In this document: piece by piece, positions 43,951 to 53,790 of the stretch | Position numbering within the stretch: the first letter of the stretch is position 1 | How the letters are laid out: each line of letters starts with the position of its first letter | Assembly: GCF_017814975.1 (NCBI RefSeq) | Contig: NZ_JAGIQA010000028.1 | Coordinates: forward strand, 1 to 64,000 | Direction: 5' to 3' | From: Cupriavidus consociatus | Lineage (GTDB): Bacteria > Pseudomonadota > Gammaproteobacteria > Burkholderiales > Burkholderiaceae | Length of the DNA stretch: 64,000 nucleotides | Program-made: the position numbers and the translations under genes | Notes under the pieces: generated by a model | The model's input: the letters and a program-made list of their open reading frames with translations, nothing else | Told to the model about the DNA's origin: nothing | Databases searched by the model: none

Positions 43951-44045
43951 GAGTATGAGCAGGCGAAGCGTACGTAGGGACAGCGCCACCGCTGCGTAGG
44001 ATGGTTTTGCTGCACCCGCAGCCCTACCCTTTTCTCAAGGGCAAA
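43951..44045. promoter_or_regulatory. Regulatory block shared with the efflux operon
   Basis: Related over ~95 bp to 36838-36930 (see there). It lies 50-145 bp before the LysR start and opens with acctgagtatgagc, a dyad-like T-N11-A-type element. A LysR autoregulatory site is likely. Confidence 0.5.
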
Positions 44046-44095
44046 GCGAACGCGCCGTGCGTTCGCAAGCGGCTCGAAGAAGAGTGGAGTCGGCA

Positions 44096-45133
44096 ATGAT
44101 GCAATCGGATATCTCGAAGCATGGCTTTCGCGTTGGCTTGTCCAATCCCGCTGACGCCTTGTCCACCTGCTTTTCGACGAGCTACACGGGGATCATCGCT
44201 TTCATGGCGGTCGCAACCGAGGGGAGCTTTGCCAGGGCGGGGGAACGACTGGGAGTCGGCCGCTCGGCGGTCTGCCGCAATGTGCAGAAGCTCGAAACGC
44301 AGCTGTGCACACGCCTGTTTCTGCGTACCACGCGATCGACCCGGCTGACGCGGGAGGGCGAGAGGTTCTTCGAGAACTGCAACCGCGGCGTGGCGCATAT
44401 CGTCGAGGCGATGAACGACATGCTCGAGTTGCGCCAGGGCCCGCCGCGCGGCTTGCTTCGCATCAGCGCGCCGGTCGACTTCGGGCGCAAGGTCGTCGCA
44501 CCGCTGCTTTCGCGGTTTGCCGAGGCCTACCCCGACATCGCGGTCGACCTCATGCTGGATGAGAGGCCGGCGGATTTCGCCGGTGCCCAGATCGATGTTG
44601 CATTTCGCAGTGGCCGCATCGAGGATTCCAGCATCATCGCGAAGCGGCTGGCCCCGATGCGGACGGTGCTCTGCGCGTCCCGCGCCTACGCCGAACGGCG
44701 GGGACTGCCATCCACGCTGGAAGAATTGAGCGAGCACGAGTGCATCAACTTCCGGTATCCCGGCGGCCGTGTCTCCGAGTGGGAGTTCAAGGTCGACGGC
44801 CACGTCCGCAAGCACCTTCCGGCGGCCAGGCTGACGTTCAATGACGCGGACCTGGTCTTGCAGGCGGTGCTGGATGGTCGCGGCATCGCGCAGATGGCGG
44901 GATACCAGATCCGCGACCCCCTTGCGCGCCATGCGCTGGTCATGGCATTGCCGCGGTATATGCCGGATGACTCCGCCCACTATATCTGCTACCTGTGCCG
45001 GCAGCATTTGCCGAGGCGCATCCGGGTCTTCATCGACTTCGCGACCGAAAAGATCCGCACGCTCGATCGGGACGACCTGGCAGGCTTCCACTCCGTCGAC
45101 CCCCAGGACGCTGCGCAGAAGCTGGCCGCTTGA
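44096..45133 (+). CDS. LysR-family regulator
   Basis: 345 residues from the ATG at 44096 (gtggag upstream). The winged HTH lies further in than usual (about 38-95, IIAFMAVATEGSFARAGERL, GRSAVCRNVQKLETQL) because of a ~35-residue N-terminal extension. The ligand-binding domain begins at GLLRISAPVDFGRKVVAPLL. A close paralogue starts at 63463 with the same extension. Probably controls one of the neighbouring operons, possibly the efflux pump, given the shared upstream block. Confidence 0.88.
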   Translation: MMQSDISKHGFRVGLSNPADALSTCFSTSYTGIIAFMAVATEGSFARAGERLGVGRSAVCRNVQKLETQLCTRLFLRTTRSTRLTREGERFFENCNRGVAHIVEAMNDMLELRQGPPRGLLRISAPVDFGRKVVAPLLSRFAEAYPDIAVDLMLDERPADFAGAQIDVAFRSGRIEDSSIIAKRLAPMRTVLCASRAYAERRGLPSTLEELSEHECINFRYPGGRVSEWEFKVDGHVRKHLPAARLTFNDADLVLQAVLDGRGIAQMAGYQIRDPLARHALVMALPRYMPDDSAHYICYLCRQHLPRRIRVFIDFATEKIRTLDRDDLAGFHSVDPQDAAQKLAA

Positions 45134-45456
45134 GCAGCGTCCGCTGGCCCGCCCTGTCCCGACCGGCAAATTGCGCCGGTGTTGTCACACGCGAGAAGTT
45201 CGACATGACTGCATGTGCCCTTCGCACTACCCGCAAACACGGCGGGATGCGAACGGCGGCTCCCGACTAACCACTACAGGACCGTCGCCGAGGTGTATTC
45301 TCTAGCATGCTGCATTTGCAGCCCTGTTGATCGAGAAGATGCCGTGTTGTACCTCGCTTCCGGTGCGTATCCGGGTCGACCGAATCGGACCTGTCTGATA
45401 TCCGGTCGCATGTCAGGTGGCAGCCTGATGACAGTGCGGCAGACGGAGAGCTGCAA
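45134..45456. other. Intergenic region
   Basis: No gene or repeat recognised. It should hold the promoter of the giant kinase gene, whose ribosome site is ggagag just before the ATG at 45457. Confidence 0.4.
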
Positions 45457-48400
45457 ATGGTTCAGGCGCCGACGGCTAGCACCCCCCAGGTTTTGCGGGA
45501 CCAAGCTTCGTGGGACGATGGCGAACGCGTTTTCTGCCGAGCGGTGCGCTCGACCGGCGGCGTTGCCCAGCCCGTGCTGCTCGCCCAGCCGGCAGCCGAG
45601 CATCCCTTGCCCGCCACGCTGGATCGCCTCGCGCACGAGCTTGATCTGAAAGACGAACTGGATGGTGCGTGGGCGGCGCGCCCGGTGGAGATCTTGCGCG
45701 AGGCCGGCTGCACCATGCTGGTGCTGGAGGACCCGGGCGGTGAGCCGCTTTCGCGCCTGCTCGGCGCGCCGATGGAAGTGGCGGATTTCCTGCGGCTCGC
45801 CATCGGCATCGCTGCGGCGCTGGGCAAGCTGCATCGACGCGGCCTGGTACACAAGGATCTCAAGCCGGCTCACATCCTGGTGAACTGCGCCGACGGTCAC
45901 GCGCGCCTGACCGGTTTCGGCCTCGCCTCGCGGCTGCCGCGCGAGCGGCAAGCGCCTGAGCCGCCCGAGACCATTGCCGGCACGCTGGCCTATATGGCGC
46001 CCGAGCAGACCGGCCGGATGAATCGCTCGATCGATTCGCGCAGCGACCTCTATGCGATGGGCGTGACGCTGTACGAGATGTTGACCGGCGCGCTGCCATT
46101 CGCGGCCGCCGATCCCATGGAATGGGTGCATTGCCATATCGCGCGCCAGCCGATGCCGCCCGGTGCCCGGGAGGCGAACATCCCGGCCATGATCTCGGAC
46201 ATCGTGCTGAAGCTGCTCGCCAAGACTGCAGAGGAGCGCTACCAGACCGCCGCTGGTGTCGGGCACGATCTGCAGCGTTGCCTGGATGACTGGCACCGGC
46301 AGCACAGCATTGCAAATTTTCCGCTGGACGAAGACGGCACGCCCGACCGCCTGCTCATTCCCGAGAAGCTGTATGGACGCGAGCGCGAGGTCGACACCCT
46401 GGTGGCCGCGTTCAACCGCACAGTCAGCAAGGGCGTGCCGGAGCTGGTGCTGGTCTCCGGATATTCCGGCATCGGCAAATCCTCGGTCGTCAACGAGCTG
46501 CACAAGGTATTGGTGCCGCCGCGCGGGCTGTTTGCGTCCGGCAAGTTTGACCAGTACAAGCGCGACATTCCCTATTCGACGCTGGTGCAGGCATTCCAGG
46601 GCCTGGTGCGGCCACTGCTTGGCAAACGCGACACCGAGTTGGCGAGCTGGCGCGCCGCCTTGCTGGAGGCGCTGGAGCCGAATGCCCGGCTCATGACCGA
46701 TCTGATCCCCGAGCTGAAGCTGATCATCGGTGAGCCGCCGCCGGTGCCGATACTCGAGCCCCAGCAGGCGCAACGCCGCTTCCTGCTGGTGTTCCGGCGT
46801 TTCATCAGTGTGTTTGCGCGGGCGGAACACCCGCTCGCATTATTTCTTGACGATCTGCAGTGGTTGGACGTCGCGACGCTCGACCTGCTGGAAGATCTGC
46901 TGACAGGATCGGACCTTCGGCACTTGATGCTGATCGGCGCCTACCGCGACAACGAAGTCGATGCTACGCATCCGCTAATGGTCAAGCTGCAGGCGATCCG
47001 GAACGCCGGGATCAGGATCGAAGCCATCACGCTGGCACCGCTCGCCAGTGTACATATCACGCAGTTGATCAATGAGGCGCTGCATTGCGAGCCGGGCCGC
47101 ATCGAGGGACTGGCGCAGCTGGTGCATAACAAGACCGGCGGCAATCCGTTCTTCGTAATCCAGTTCCTGCACGCGCTTGTCGAGGAAAACCTGCTCGCCT
47201 TCGATCACGACGCGAGGCAATGGCGTTGGGATTCCGAGCGCATCCATGCCAAGGGTTACACCGACAATGTGGTGGACCTGATGGCTGGCAAGCTGACCCG
47301 CCTGCCGGCTTGGACGCAGCAGGCGATGCAGCAGCTTGCCTGCCTCGGCAACGTGGCCGGCGTCGCCGCGCTGTCTACCGTTCTCGGGATGCCGGAGGCG
47401 CAGGTTCACGTGGCGCTGTGGGACGCGATCCGCCAGGAACTGGTCGAGCGGCAGGAGACCTTCTACGCCTTTGTCCATGACCGTGTCCATGAAGCTGCCT
47501 ACTCACTGATCCCGGAAGCCTCGCGCGCCGATGCCCATCTGCGCATCGGACGCCTGCTTGCCGCACAGACGCCCCCCGAAAGGCGCGAGGAGGCCATCTT
47601 TGAGATCACGGGCCAGCTCAATCGGGGTGCTGCGCTGATCACCGCACAGGACGAACGCCAGCAGCTGGCAGAATTCAATTTGCTCGCAGGCCAGCGCGCC
47701 AAGGCATCCACCGCCTATGCCTCAGCCCTGACCTATCTGGTCAGCGGTGCCGATCTGTTGGATGACGAGTGCTGGCAGAGCCGGCATGACCTGAGGTTTG
47801 CACTGGAGCTGAACCGGGCCGAATGCGAGTTCCTGACCGGGCAATTGTCGGTGGCCGATGAGCGCCTGGCGGCGCTGTCGGAGCGCGCCACTAATATGGT
47901 CGAAAAAGCCCTCGTCGCGTGCCTGCAACTGGACGTCTACCTGGTCCTGGATCGAAGCGACCGCGCGGTCGAGGTCTGTCTCGCCTACCTGCGGCATGTC
48001 GGCATCGAGTGGTCGCCGCATCCGGACGATAACGAGGTGCGACACGAATACGATCGCATCTGGTCTCAACTTGGCGACCGGACCATCGAGGAACTCGTCG
48101 ATCTGCCGCTGATGGAGGATGCCGCCTCCCTCGGCACGGTCGAGGCGCTGAGCAAGCTGTTCGCGCCGGCCTTGCAGACGGACGCAAATCTGGCTTGTCT
48201 GACGATCTGCAAGGCGGTTAGCCTCAGCCTCGAGCGGGGCAACTGCGATGCCTCATGCGTGCTCTATGCGAATGTCGGCCGGGTCGCGGGTCGGCGTTTC
48301 GGTGACCACCAGGCTGGATACCGGTTCGGCCTGCTGGGATGCGAGCTCGTCGACCGACGCGGGCTAAAGCGCTTTGAAGCCAAGACCTTTCTGTGCTTCT

Positions 48401-51003
48401 CGATCTTTGTCGTGCGCTGGCTGAAGCCCGTGAAGACCTGCCGTGAACTGTTGCGCCGTGCCTTTGCCGCCGCGAACCGGATCGGGGACCTTCCCTATGG
48501 CGCATACGCGGGAAACAGCCTCAACTCCGACCTGCTCTTCGCCGGCGAGCCACTGGCCGAGGTACAGCGCGAAGCAGAGCGCGGCCTTGCCTACGCCGAG
48601 AAAGTACGCTTTGGCCTCGTCATCGACTTCATCAACACGCAACTCGCGCTGGTCCGGATGCTACGCGGCCTGACGCCGAGGTTCGGTTGCCTTGATGACA
48701 AGCAGTTCGAGGAATCCGAAACCGAAGCCCATCTGGCAGGCAGCCCTGACTTGGCTCTGGCCGAGTGCTGGTACTGGACCCGCAAGCTCCAAGCGTGCTA
48801 TCTCGCCGGCGACTATGCGTCGGCAATGGCGGCGGCAGCGAAAGCGCAACCGCTGCTCTGGACCTCGTCCTCGTTCTTTGAGGAAGCCGAATATCACTAC
48901 TACGGCGCATTGACTCACGCGGCCTGGTGCGATTTCGCCCCGGTCAGCGAGCGGACGCGGCACCTGGAAGCAATGGCTGCACATCATCGCGACCTCCAGA
49001 TCTGGGCACAACACTGTCCGGACAACTTTGCGGACCGCGCCACGCTTGTCGCTGCTGAGATCGCCCGCGTAACTGGCAACGTAGTGGAGGCCGAACACTT
49101 CTACGAGCAGGCCATCCATGCAGCGCAGGAAAGCGGTTTCGTCCACAGCGAGGCGCTCGCCAACGAACTCGCATCCCGCTTCTACGCAGCGCGCGGCCTG
49201 AAAAAGATCGCCCGTGTGTATTTGCAGGATGCCCGCTACGGCTACCTGCGCTGGGGCGCCGATGGGAAGGTGCGGCAACTCGAGGAGAGCTATCCCTACT
49301 TGAGGACGGAAGAAACTGCACCCGGTCCGACGAGCACCATGGCAACTCCGGTGGAGCACCTCGATCTCGCGACCGTACTCAAGGTATCGCAGGCCGCCTC
49401 GGGCGACATCGTGCTGGACAATCTGATCGACATGGTCATGCGCACGGCCATCGAACAGGCTGGCGCCGAACGCGGCCTACTGATCCTGGCGGACGACGGC
49501 GAGCATCGGATTGCCGCGGAGGCAACGACCGGCGGCGGCGCGCCCCGGCTACAGCTGCGCAATGAGCCGGTGAGCGCCGCGATACTGCCCGAGTCCGTTC
49601 TCTACCACGTGCTTCGTACCCGGGAAAGCATCGTTCTCGACGATGCGGCGTCCGAGCCTTCGTTTGAGGCGGATCCCTACATCCGTCAGCACTGTGCCCG
49701 CTCCATTCTGTGCATGCCTCTGATGAACCAGGCAAAGCTGACCGGCGCACTCTATCTGGAGAACAACCTGACGGCGCGCGTGTTCAGCCCCGCCCGGATC
49801 GCCGTACTGAAGCTTGTTGCCTCGCAAGCTTCGAGTTCGCTGGAGAATGCGCGTCTGTACCGTGACTTGGCAGAGCGAGAAGCCAAGATCCGCCGCCTGG
49901 TCGATGCCAACATTATCGGCATCATTGTCTGGAACGCCGGCGGTGACATCATCGAAGCCAACGATGCATTTCTTCGAATGGTCGGATACGAGCGCGAGGA
50001 CCTGATCTCGGGACGCGTGCGCTGGACCGACCTGACGCCCGAGGAACTGCGTGCCGACAGCGAACAGGCGCTGGCGCATGCCGTACGCACGGGCAGCGCC
50101 CTGCCTTTCGAGAAGGAGTACATCAGGAAGGATGGCAGCCGCTTGCCCGTCATCGTCGGCCTGGCCATGTTCGCGGACGACTTCGCGGACAACCGCAAGG
50201 AAGGCGTCGCGTTCGTGCTCGACCTGACGGAACGCAAGCAGGCGGAAGAGCGCGTACGGGAGAGCGAGCGGCGTTACCGGGACGTGCAGACCGAACTGGC
50301 GCATGCGAACCGGCTGGCCACCATGGGACAACTCACGGCCTCGATCGCACATGAAGTGAACCAGCCAATTGCCGCGACGGTGACCAATGCCGAGGCGGCG
50401 TTGCGCTGGCTGGGCGCCCAGCCGCCCGATATCGATGAGGTCGGCCAGGTGCTGGGACGGATCATCAAGGATACCAATCGGGCTGGCGATGTGCTGCGGC
50501 GCATCCGCGAGCTGGTGAGGAAGGCGCCACCGCGCAAGGAACCGGTGGATATCAACGAGGCGATCCGCGAGGTAATCGAGCTGACCCGGGGCGAGACCGC
50601 GAAGAGCGGCGCCGAGGTCCAGACCCGGCTCGCCGACGGTTTGCCATTGATCGAAGGCGATCGGGTCGAACTGCAGCAAGTGCTGCTCAACCTGATCATT
50701 AACGCGCTCGAGGCGATGCGCGAGGTCAGCGATGGCGTCCGCGAACTGCGCATCAGCAGCGAAGAGGCCGACGCCGGCTGTGTGCTTGTGACCGTGCGCG
50801 ATTCGGGACCGGGTTTTGAATCGCAAAGCGCCGAGCAGGCGTTCGCACCGTTCTACACCACCAAGCCGACAGGTCTCGGGATGGGGCTGTCTATCTGTCG
50901 TTCAATCATTGATACGCATGGTGGCGAGCTGTCGCTCGGCAATGGCATGCCCCACGGTGCTGTGGTGCGGTTCACCGTGCTTGCCTGCCGAGATGCATCG
51001 TGA
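45457..51003 (+). CDS. Ser/Thr kinase-like, ATPase, GAF-PAS histidine kinase
   Basis: 1848 residues. Kinase-like domain about 20-290 (LVHKDLKPAHILVN near 130-143, APEQ near 181-184); the DFG Asp is replaced (LTGFGLA at 151-157), so it may be a pseudokinase. AAA/STAND ATPase with Walker A SGYSGIGKSS near 334-343 and Walker B LFLDDLQWLD near 459-468. A TPR-like middle (700-1290), GAF about 1308-1465, PAS about 1468-1595, then HisKA with H1632 (IAHEVNQP) and HATPase (1732-1848: LNLIINALEAM, DSGPGF, GLGMGLSICRS). Cytosolic, as no membrane segments are seen. Its C-terminal third is paralogous to 53791-55380. It probably signals to the FixJ-type regulator. Confidence 0.9.
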   Translation: MVQAPTASTPQVLRDQASWDDGERVFCRAVRSTGGVAQPVLLAQPAAEHPLPATLDRLAHELDLKDELDGAWAARPVEILREAGCTMLVLEDPGGEPLSRLLGAPMEVADFLRLAIGIAAALGKLHRRGLVHKDLKPAHILVNCADGHARLTGFGLASRLPRERQAPEPPETIAGTLAYMAPEQTGRMNRSIDSRSDLYAMGVTLYEMLTGALPFAAADPMEWVHCHIARQPMPPGAREANIPAMISDIVLKLLAKTAEERYQTAAGVGHDLQRCLDDWHRQHSIANFPLDEDGTPDRLLIPEKLYGREREVDTLVAAFNRTVSKGVPELVLVSGYSGIGKSSVVNELHKVLVPPRGLFASGKFDQYKRDIPYSTLVQAFQGLVRPLLGKRDTELASWRAALLEALEPNARLMTDLIPELKLIIGEPPPVPILEPQQAQRRFLLVFRRFISVFARAEHPLALFLDDLQWLDVATLDLLEDLLTGSDLRHLMLIGAYRDNEVDATHPLMVKLQAIRNAGIRIEAITLAPLASVHITQLINEALHCEPGRIEGLAQLVHNKTGGNPFFVIQFLHALVEENLLAFDHDARQWRWDSERIHAKGYTDNVVDLMAGKLTRLPAWTQQAMQQLACLGNVAGVAALSTVLGMPEAQVHVALWDAIRQELVERQETFYAFVHDRVHEAAYSLIPEASRADAHLRIGRLLAAQTPPERREEAIFEITGQLNRGAALITAQDERQQLAEFNLLAGQRAKASTAYASALTYLVSGADLLDDECWQSRHDLRFALELNRAECEFLTGQLSVADERLAALSERATNMVEKALVACLQLDVYLVLDRSDRAVEVCLAYLRHVGIEWSPHPDDNEVRHEYDRIWSQLGDRTIEELVDLPLMEDAASLGTVEALSKLFAPALQTDANLACLTICKAVSLSLERGNCDASCVLYANVGRVAGRRFGDHQAGYRFGLLGCELVDRRGLKRFEAKTFLCFSIFVVRWLKPVKTCRELLRRAFAAANRIGDLPYGAYAGNSLNSDLLFAGEPLAEVQREAERGLAYAEKVRFGLVIDFINTQLALVRMLRGLTPRFGCLDDKQFEESETEAHLAGSPDLALAECWYWTRKLQACYLAGDYASAMAAAAKAQPLLWTSSSFFEEAEYHYYGALTHAAWCDFAPVSERTRHLEAMAAHHRDLQIWAQHCPDNFADRATLVAAEIARVTGNVVEAEHFYEQAIHAAQESGFVHSEALANELASRFYAARGLKKIARVYLQDARYGYLRWGADGKVRQLEESYPYLRTEETAPGPTSTMATPVEHLDLATVLKVSQAASGDIVLDNLIDMVMRTAIEQAGAERGLLILADDGEHRIAAEATTGGGAPRLQLRNEPVSAAILPESVLYHVLRTRESIVLDDAASEPSFEADPYIRQHCARSILCMPLMNQAKLTGALYLENNLTARVFSPARIAVLKLVASQASSSLENARLYRDLAEREAKIRRLVDANIIGIIVWNAGGDIIEANDAFLRMVGYEREDLISGRVRWTDLTPEELRADSEQALAHAVRTGSALPFEKEYIRKDGSRLPVIVGLAMFADDFADNRKEGVAFVLDLTERKQAEERVRESERRYRDVQTELAHANRLATMGQLTASIAHEVNQPIAATVTNAEAALRWLGAQPPDIDEVGQVLGRIIKDTNRAGDVLRRIRELVRKAPPRKEPVDINEAIREVIELTRGETAKSGAEVQTRLADGLPLIEGDRVELQQVLLNLIINALEAMREVSDGVRELRISSEEADAGCVLVTVRDSGPGFESQSAEQAFAPFYTTKPTGLGMGLSICRSIIDTHGGELSLGNGMPHGAVVRFTVLACRDAS

Positions 51004-51049
51004 TGGTCCCACCGATTGTCGCGCCCCTAACGGAGGGAAATGCGAGACC

Positions 51050-51077
51050 AGCTTGCTGACCACATGGTCAGCAAGCT
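51050..51077. terminator. Hairpin between convergent genes
   Basis: agcttgctgacca and tggtcagcaagct are perfect 13-bp arms with a 2-bp loop, between the convergent giant kinase and NDH-2-like genes. ctcttctc follows. A bidirectional terminator is the likely role. Confidence 0.6.
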
Positions 51078-51170
51078 CTCTTCTCCCGCGCGAGAGCGCA
51101 GGTGTGGGACAACAAAGTCAGCCGACGATCGATGGCGAAGTGTCGGCCCCGTAGGAAGGATGAGAATGCC

Positions 51171-52379
51171 TCAGGCGTATGTGACGTTGGGATTTCCCGC
51201 GGCCAGCGCCTGCTCGCGGTCCGCAGCCGGCGGATAGATCCACTGGGTATTGATCAGCAGTTTGCGTTCCTTGCCTTCGGCGTGCGTCAGCTTGACCTGC
51301 CGATCCCAGCCCTCGGTATAGACCGCGCCCCACTCGCCCAGGTCCAGGCAGGTGGCATAGAAATCCTGTCGGTACGCGATCGTCGGCAAGCCCAGCAGGT
51401 CGGCGGCAACGTTATGGCCGGCGAATCGCCCCATGAACAACGCATGCTGGCACGACATCAGCGAATAGTGCTCGTCGTCATCGGTCAGCGCTCGCACGAC
51501 ATCGCCGGCGCCGAACACATCTTTTGTGCCGGTCACGCGCAGGTCCGCGGTCACTTCCATGCGGCCCTGGCGGTCGAGGTGCGGCGAGACTTGCGCCGTC
51601 AATCCGCTGGCAATCATGCCGCCCGTCCAGATGACGGTGCCCGCGTCGATCCGTTCACCGGTCGCGGTCACCACGCCGGCGGCATCCACGGAGACAACGC
51701 CTGCGCCAACCCGGGTTTCGATGCCGAGCTGGTCCAGTGCTTGCAGGATCTGCGGGCGCGGGCCGGGCCCGAGATCCGGGCCGATCGCCTCAGCGCGCTC
51801 CACGATCACGATGCGGGGGCGCACGCCATCGCCGAGAATCGCGCGCAGCCGCTGCGGCAGTTCGGTCGCTACCTCCAGCCCTGTAAAGCCGCCACCGACG
51901 ACGACAAAGGTATTGCGCCGCGGCTCATCCGCCTGCGATGACAGGCGTTCCAGATGTTCGCGCAATGCCACCGCTTCATGCAACTGGTCCACCGCGAACG
52001 CGTGCTCGACAAGGCCCGGCAGCGGCGGACGGAACAGGCGGCTGCCGCTGGTAAGGACCAGGCGCTCGTAGCCTTCGGTCCTGGTCTGGCCACCGGCCGT
52101 GCTGATTTCGACGCAATGGTCCGCGGCATGGATGCGCTCAACCGTACCTTCGATGAATTTCACGCCGACGGCATCGAGCAACGGCATGAATGGCACCGCC
52201 ATCTGCTCGGGGTGGGCTTCGTGCAGGCGCGGACGGACGTGGAGCTCGGGGCGCGGTGAAACGAGCGTAATCTCGACATCCGCAGCAGCATCGCGCTGCA
52301 TATCAACAACGCGCGCAGCGCCGAGCGCTGTCCACAGTCCGGCAAAGCCGCCGCCGACAATCAGGATCCTACGTTTCAT
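51171..52379 (-). CDS. NDH-2-like FAD/NAD(P)-dependent oxidoreductase
   Basis: 402 residues from the ATG at 52379 (gcgaggt upstream). FAD-binding GGGFAGLWTALGAA near 8-21, NAD-binding VVVGGGFTGLEVATEL near 161-176 and VFGAGDVVRAL near 289-299 for the second FAD contact. Fits type II NADH dehydrogenase-like or sulfide:quinone-type oxidoreductases; no extra Cys pair typical of SQR is seen. No C-terminal membrane anchor is obvious. First of three minus-strand redox genes in transcript order only after the cupin and AhpD-like genes, with separate spacing. Confidence 0.85.
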   Translation of the reverse strand: MKRRILIVGGGFAGLWTALGAARVVDMQRDAAADVEITLVSPRPELHVRPRLHEAHPEQMAVPFMPLLDAVGVKFIEGTVERIHAADHCVEISTAGGQTRTEGYERLVLTSGSRLFRPPLPGLVEHAFAVDQLHEAVALREHLERLSSQADEPRRNTFVVVGGGFTGLEVATELPQRLRAILGDGVRPRIVIVERAEAIGPDLGPGPRPQILQALDQLGIETRVGAGVVSVDAAGVVTATGERIDAGTVIWTGGMIASGLTAQVSPHLDRQGRMEVTADLRVTGTKDVFGAGDVVRALTDDDEHYSLMSCQHALFMGRFAGHNVAADLLGLPTIAYRQDFYATCLDLGEWGAVYTEGWDRQVKLTHAEGKERKLLINTQWIYPPAADREQALAAGNPNVTYA

Positions 52380-52538
52380 GGTTGTTACCTCGCTTCTTGC
52401 AGTTGCAGAGATTCCAGCCACCGACACATGGGGGCTGAACGATGCATGACGCCGGCCGCGCGGCGCGAGACCGGCGGATTCCGGGTCGTATGGGGGATCG
52501 GGCCGTGGCATTCCACCAGCCCGGGAGAACACCTAGCC

Positions 52539-52940
52539 CTACATTACCGGGGTGAAGACCGGCGCCCCCTGCTTCTTGATCAGGAACACGACGAACTTCG
52601 CCGGCTTGCTATTGCTGGCATTGCGCCCGACGGTGTGGAGATCGTCCGGGCCTTCATAGAAGGTTTCGCCCGCCTTGAGCGTGACTTCCTTGCCGCCCTT
52701 CACGCCCATGACAATGCTGCCCTCGAGCACATAGACGAACGCGTGCGCATCATGACGATGGACAGGGTCGTAGCCGCCGGGCGGGTACTCCACCGTGATC
52801 ATTTCCACTTCCTTGCCGGGATAATCGGGCAAGGCCTTCGTGGTCAACGGTTTGACCACCACGTCCGGTGGCGCTGCGTTGGCCAGCTGCGCCGACATCA
52901 GCAGCATCAGGCTTGCCGCCATGGCCATCCTACGTTTCAT
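52539..52940 (-). CDS. Secreted cupin protein
   Basis: 133 residues from the ATG at 52940. Signal peptide MKRRMAMAASLMLLMSAQL to ANA-AP. One cupin barrel with PGGYDPVHRHDAHAFVYVLE near 55-74 (metal His) and AGETFYEGPDDLHTVGRN near 90-107 (second-motif His). Role unknown; likely a periplasmic metal-bound protein. It lies 4 bp after the AhpD-like gene, so the two are an operon. Confidence 0.85.
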   Translation of the reverse strand: MKRRMAMAASLMLLMSAQLANAAPPDVVVKPLTTKALPDYPGKEVEMITVEYPPGGYDPVHRHDAHAFVYVLEGSIVMGVKGGKEVTLKAGETFYEGPDDLHTVGRNASNSKPAKFVVFLIKKQGAPVFTPVM

Positions 52941-52944
52941 GGCA

Positions 52945-53424
52945 TCACTCCAGATTGGCCTTTTCCAGCCCGAACGTCTTGTCAAAGGAACCCGGGACCA
53001 TGCGGAACGCGACATTCAATCGGTTCCATGTGTTGATGGTGCCCACCAGCAAAGTGAGGTCGGATAGCTCCTTCTCGGAATATTGGGTGCGCACGCGCTC
53101 GTAGACTCCGTCGGGCACGCCTTCGGCAGATAGCTGGGTCAACGCCTCGGTCCATGCCAGCGCAGCGCGCTCGCGCGGCGAGAACAGTGTCGATTCGCGC
53201 CAGATCGCCACATGATGCAGCCTCAGCTCGCGCTCGCCGTGGATTTTCGCCATCTTGATATGCATGTCGACGCAGAACGCACAGCCGTTGATCTGTGACG
53301 CGCGAATCTCGACGAGCTCGCGAACGGGTTCCTCGATCGTCGTTTTCGGGAACAGGCTGTTGAGCTCCACGAGCTTCTTCAACAGTTCCGGGGACTGCTC
53401 AAAATAGTTGAGACGTTGCGCCAT
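52945..53424 (-). CDS. AhpD-like carboxymuconolactone decarboxylase-family protein
   Basis: 159 residues from the ATG at 53424 (aggagag upstream). The redox motif NGCAFCVDMHIKMAK near 47-61 has the CxxC and downstream His of AhpD-type peroxidases. Expected to reduce peroxides with thiol partners. Followed at 4 bp by the cupin gene. Divergent from the second histidine kinase, which may sense the same stress. Confidence 0.9.
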   Translation of the reverse strand: MAQRLNYFEQSPELLKKLVELNSLFPKTTIEEPVRELVEIRASQINGCAFCVDMHIKMAKIHGERELRLHHVAIWRESTLFSPRERAALAWTEALTQLSAEGVPDGVYERVRTQYSEKELSDLTLLVGTINTWNRLNVAFRMVPGSFDKTFGLEKANLE

Positions 53425-53790
53425 GATCTCTCCTGCTGAGTTGGCGGGGATGCTCGCCGGACCTGCGCTGGATTGCTGCAGGCACCGCTTGGAGAGAATC
53501 GTAGCCTTTGACCCGTGGCTCCAGTAGTGCCTCCAAGATACCCACTCTGTTGCCGTGTCGACACCAATCGGAGCCAATGGGGCGATTCTTGCGGAGATAA
53601 CGGGGGCCAAGGCGGCGACGAGAGACCATCCTGCCACGTGGAATGGGAACCGAAGGTCACGTCGTGATCGGCCTGGACAGGGTCTACTATTTAAGCCAAA
53701 CCAGGCACTCGCCATCGGCTCGGGCGAGCACTCGGATGTCGACGAGAACAGGATAAGATCAAGTCAATCCTTCACAGGGCAATATCAACC
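53425..53790. other. Divergent promoter region
   Basis: 366 bp between the AhpD-like and histidine kinase genes. No gene is supported, and no palindrome stands out. Confidence 0.4.

Noticed and set aside
45274..46830. 518-aa minus-strand ORF opposite the giant kinase
   Set aside because: Antisense to clearly recognisable kinase and ATPase domains.
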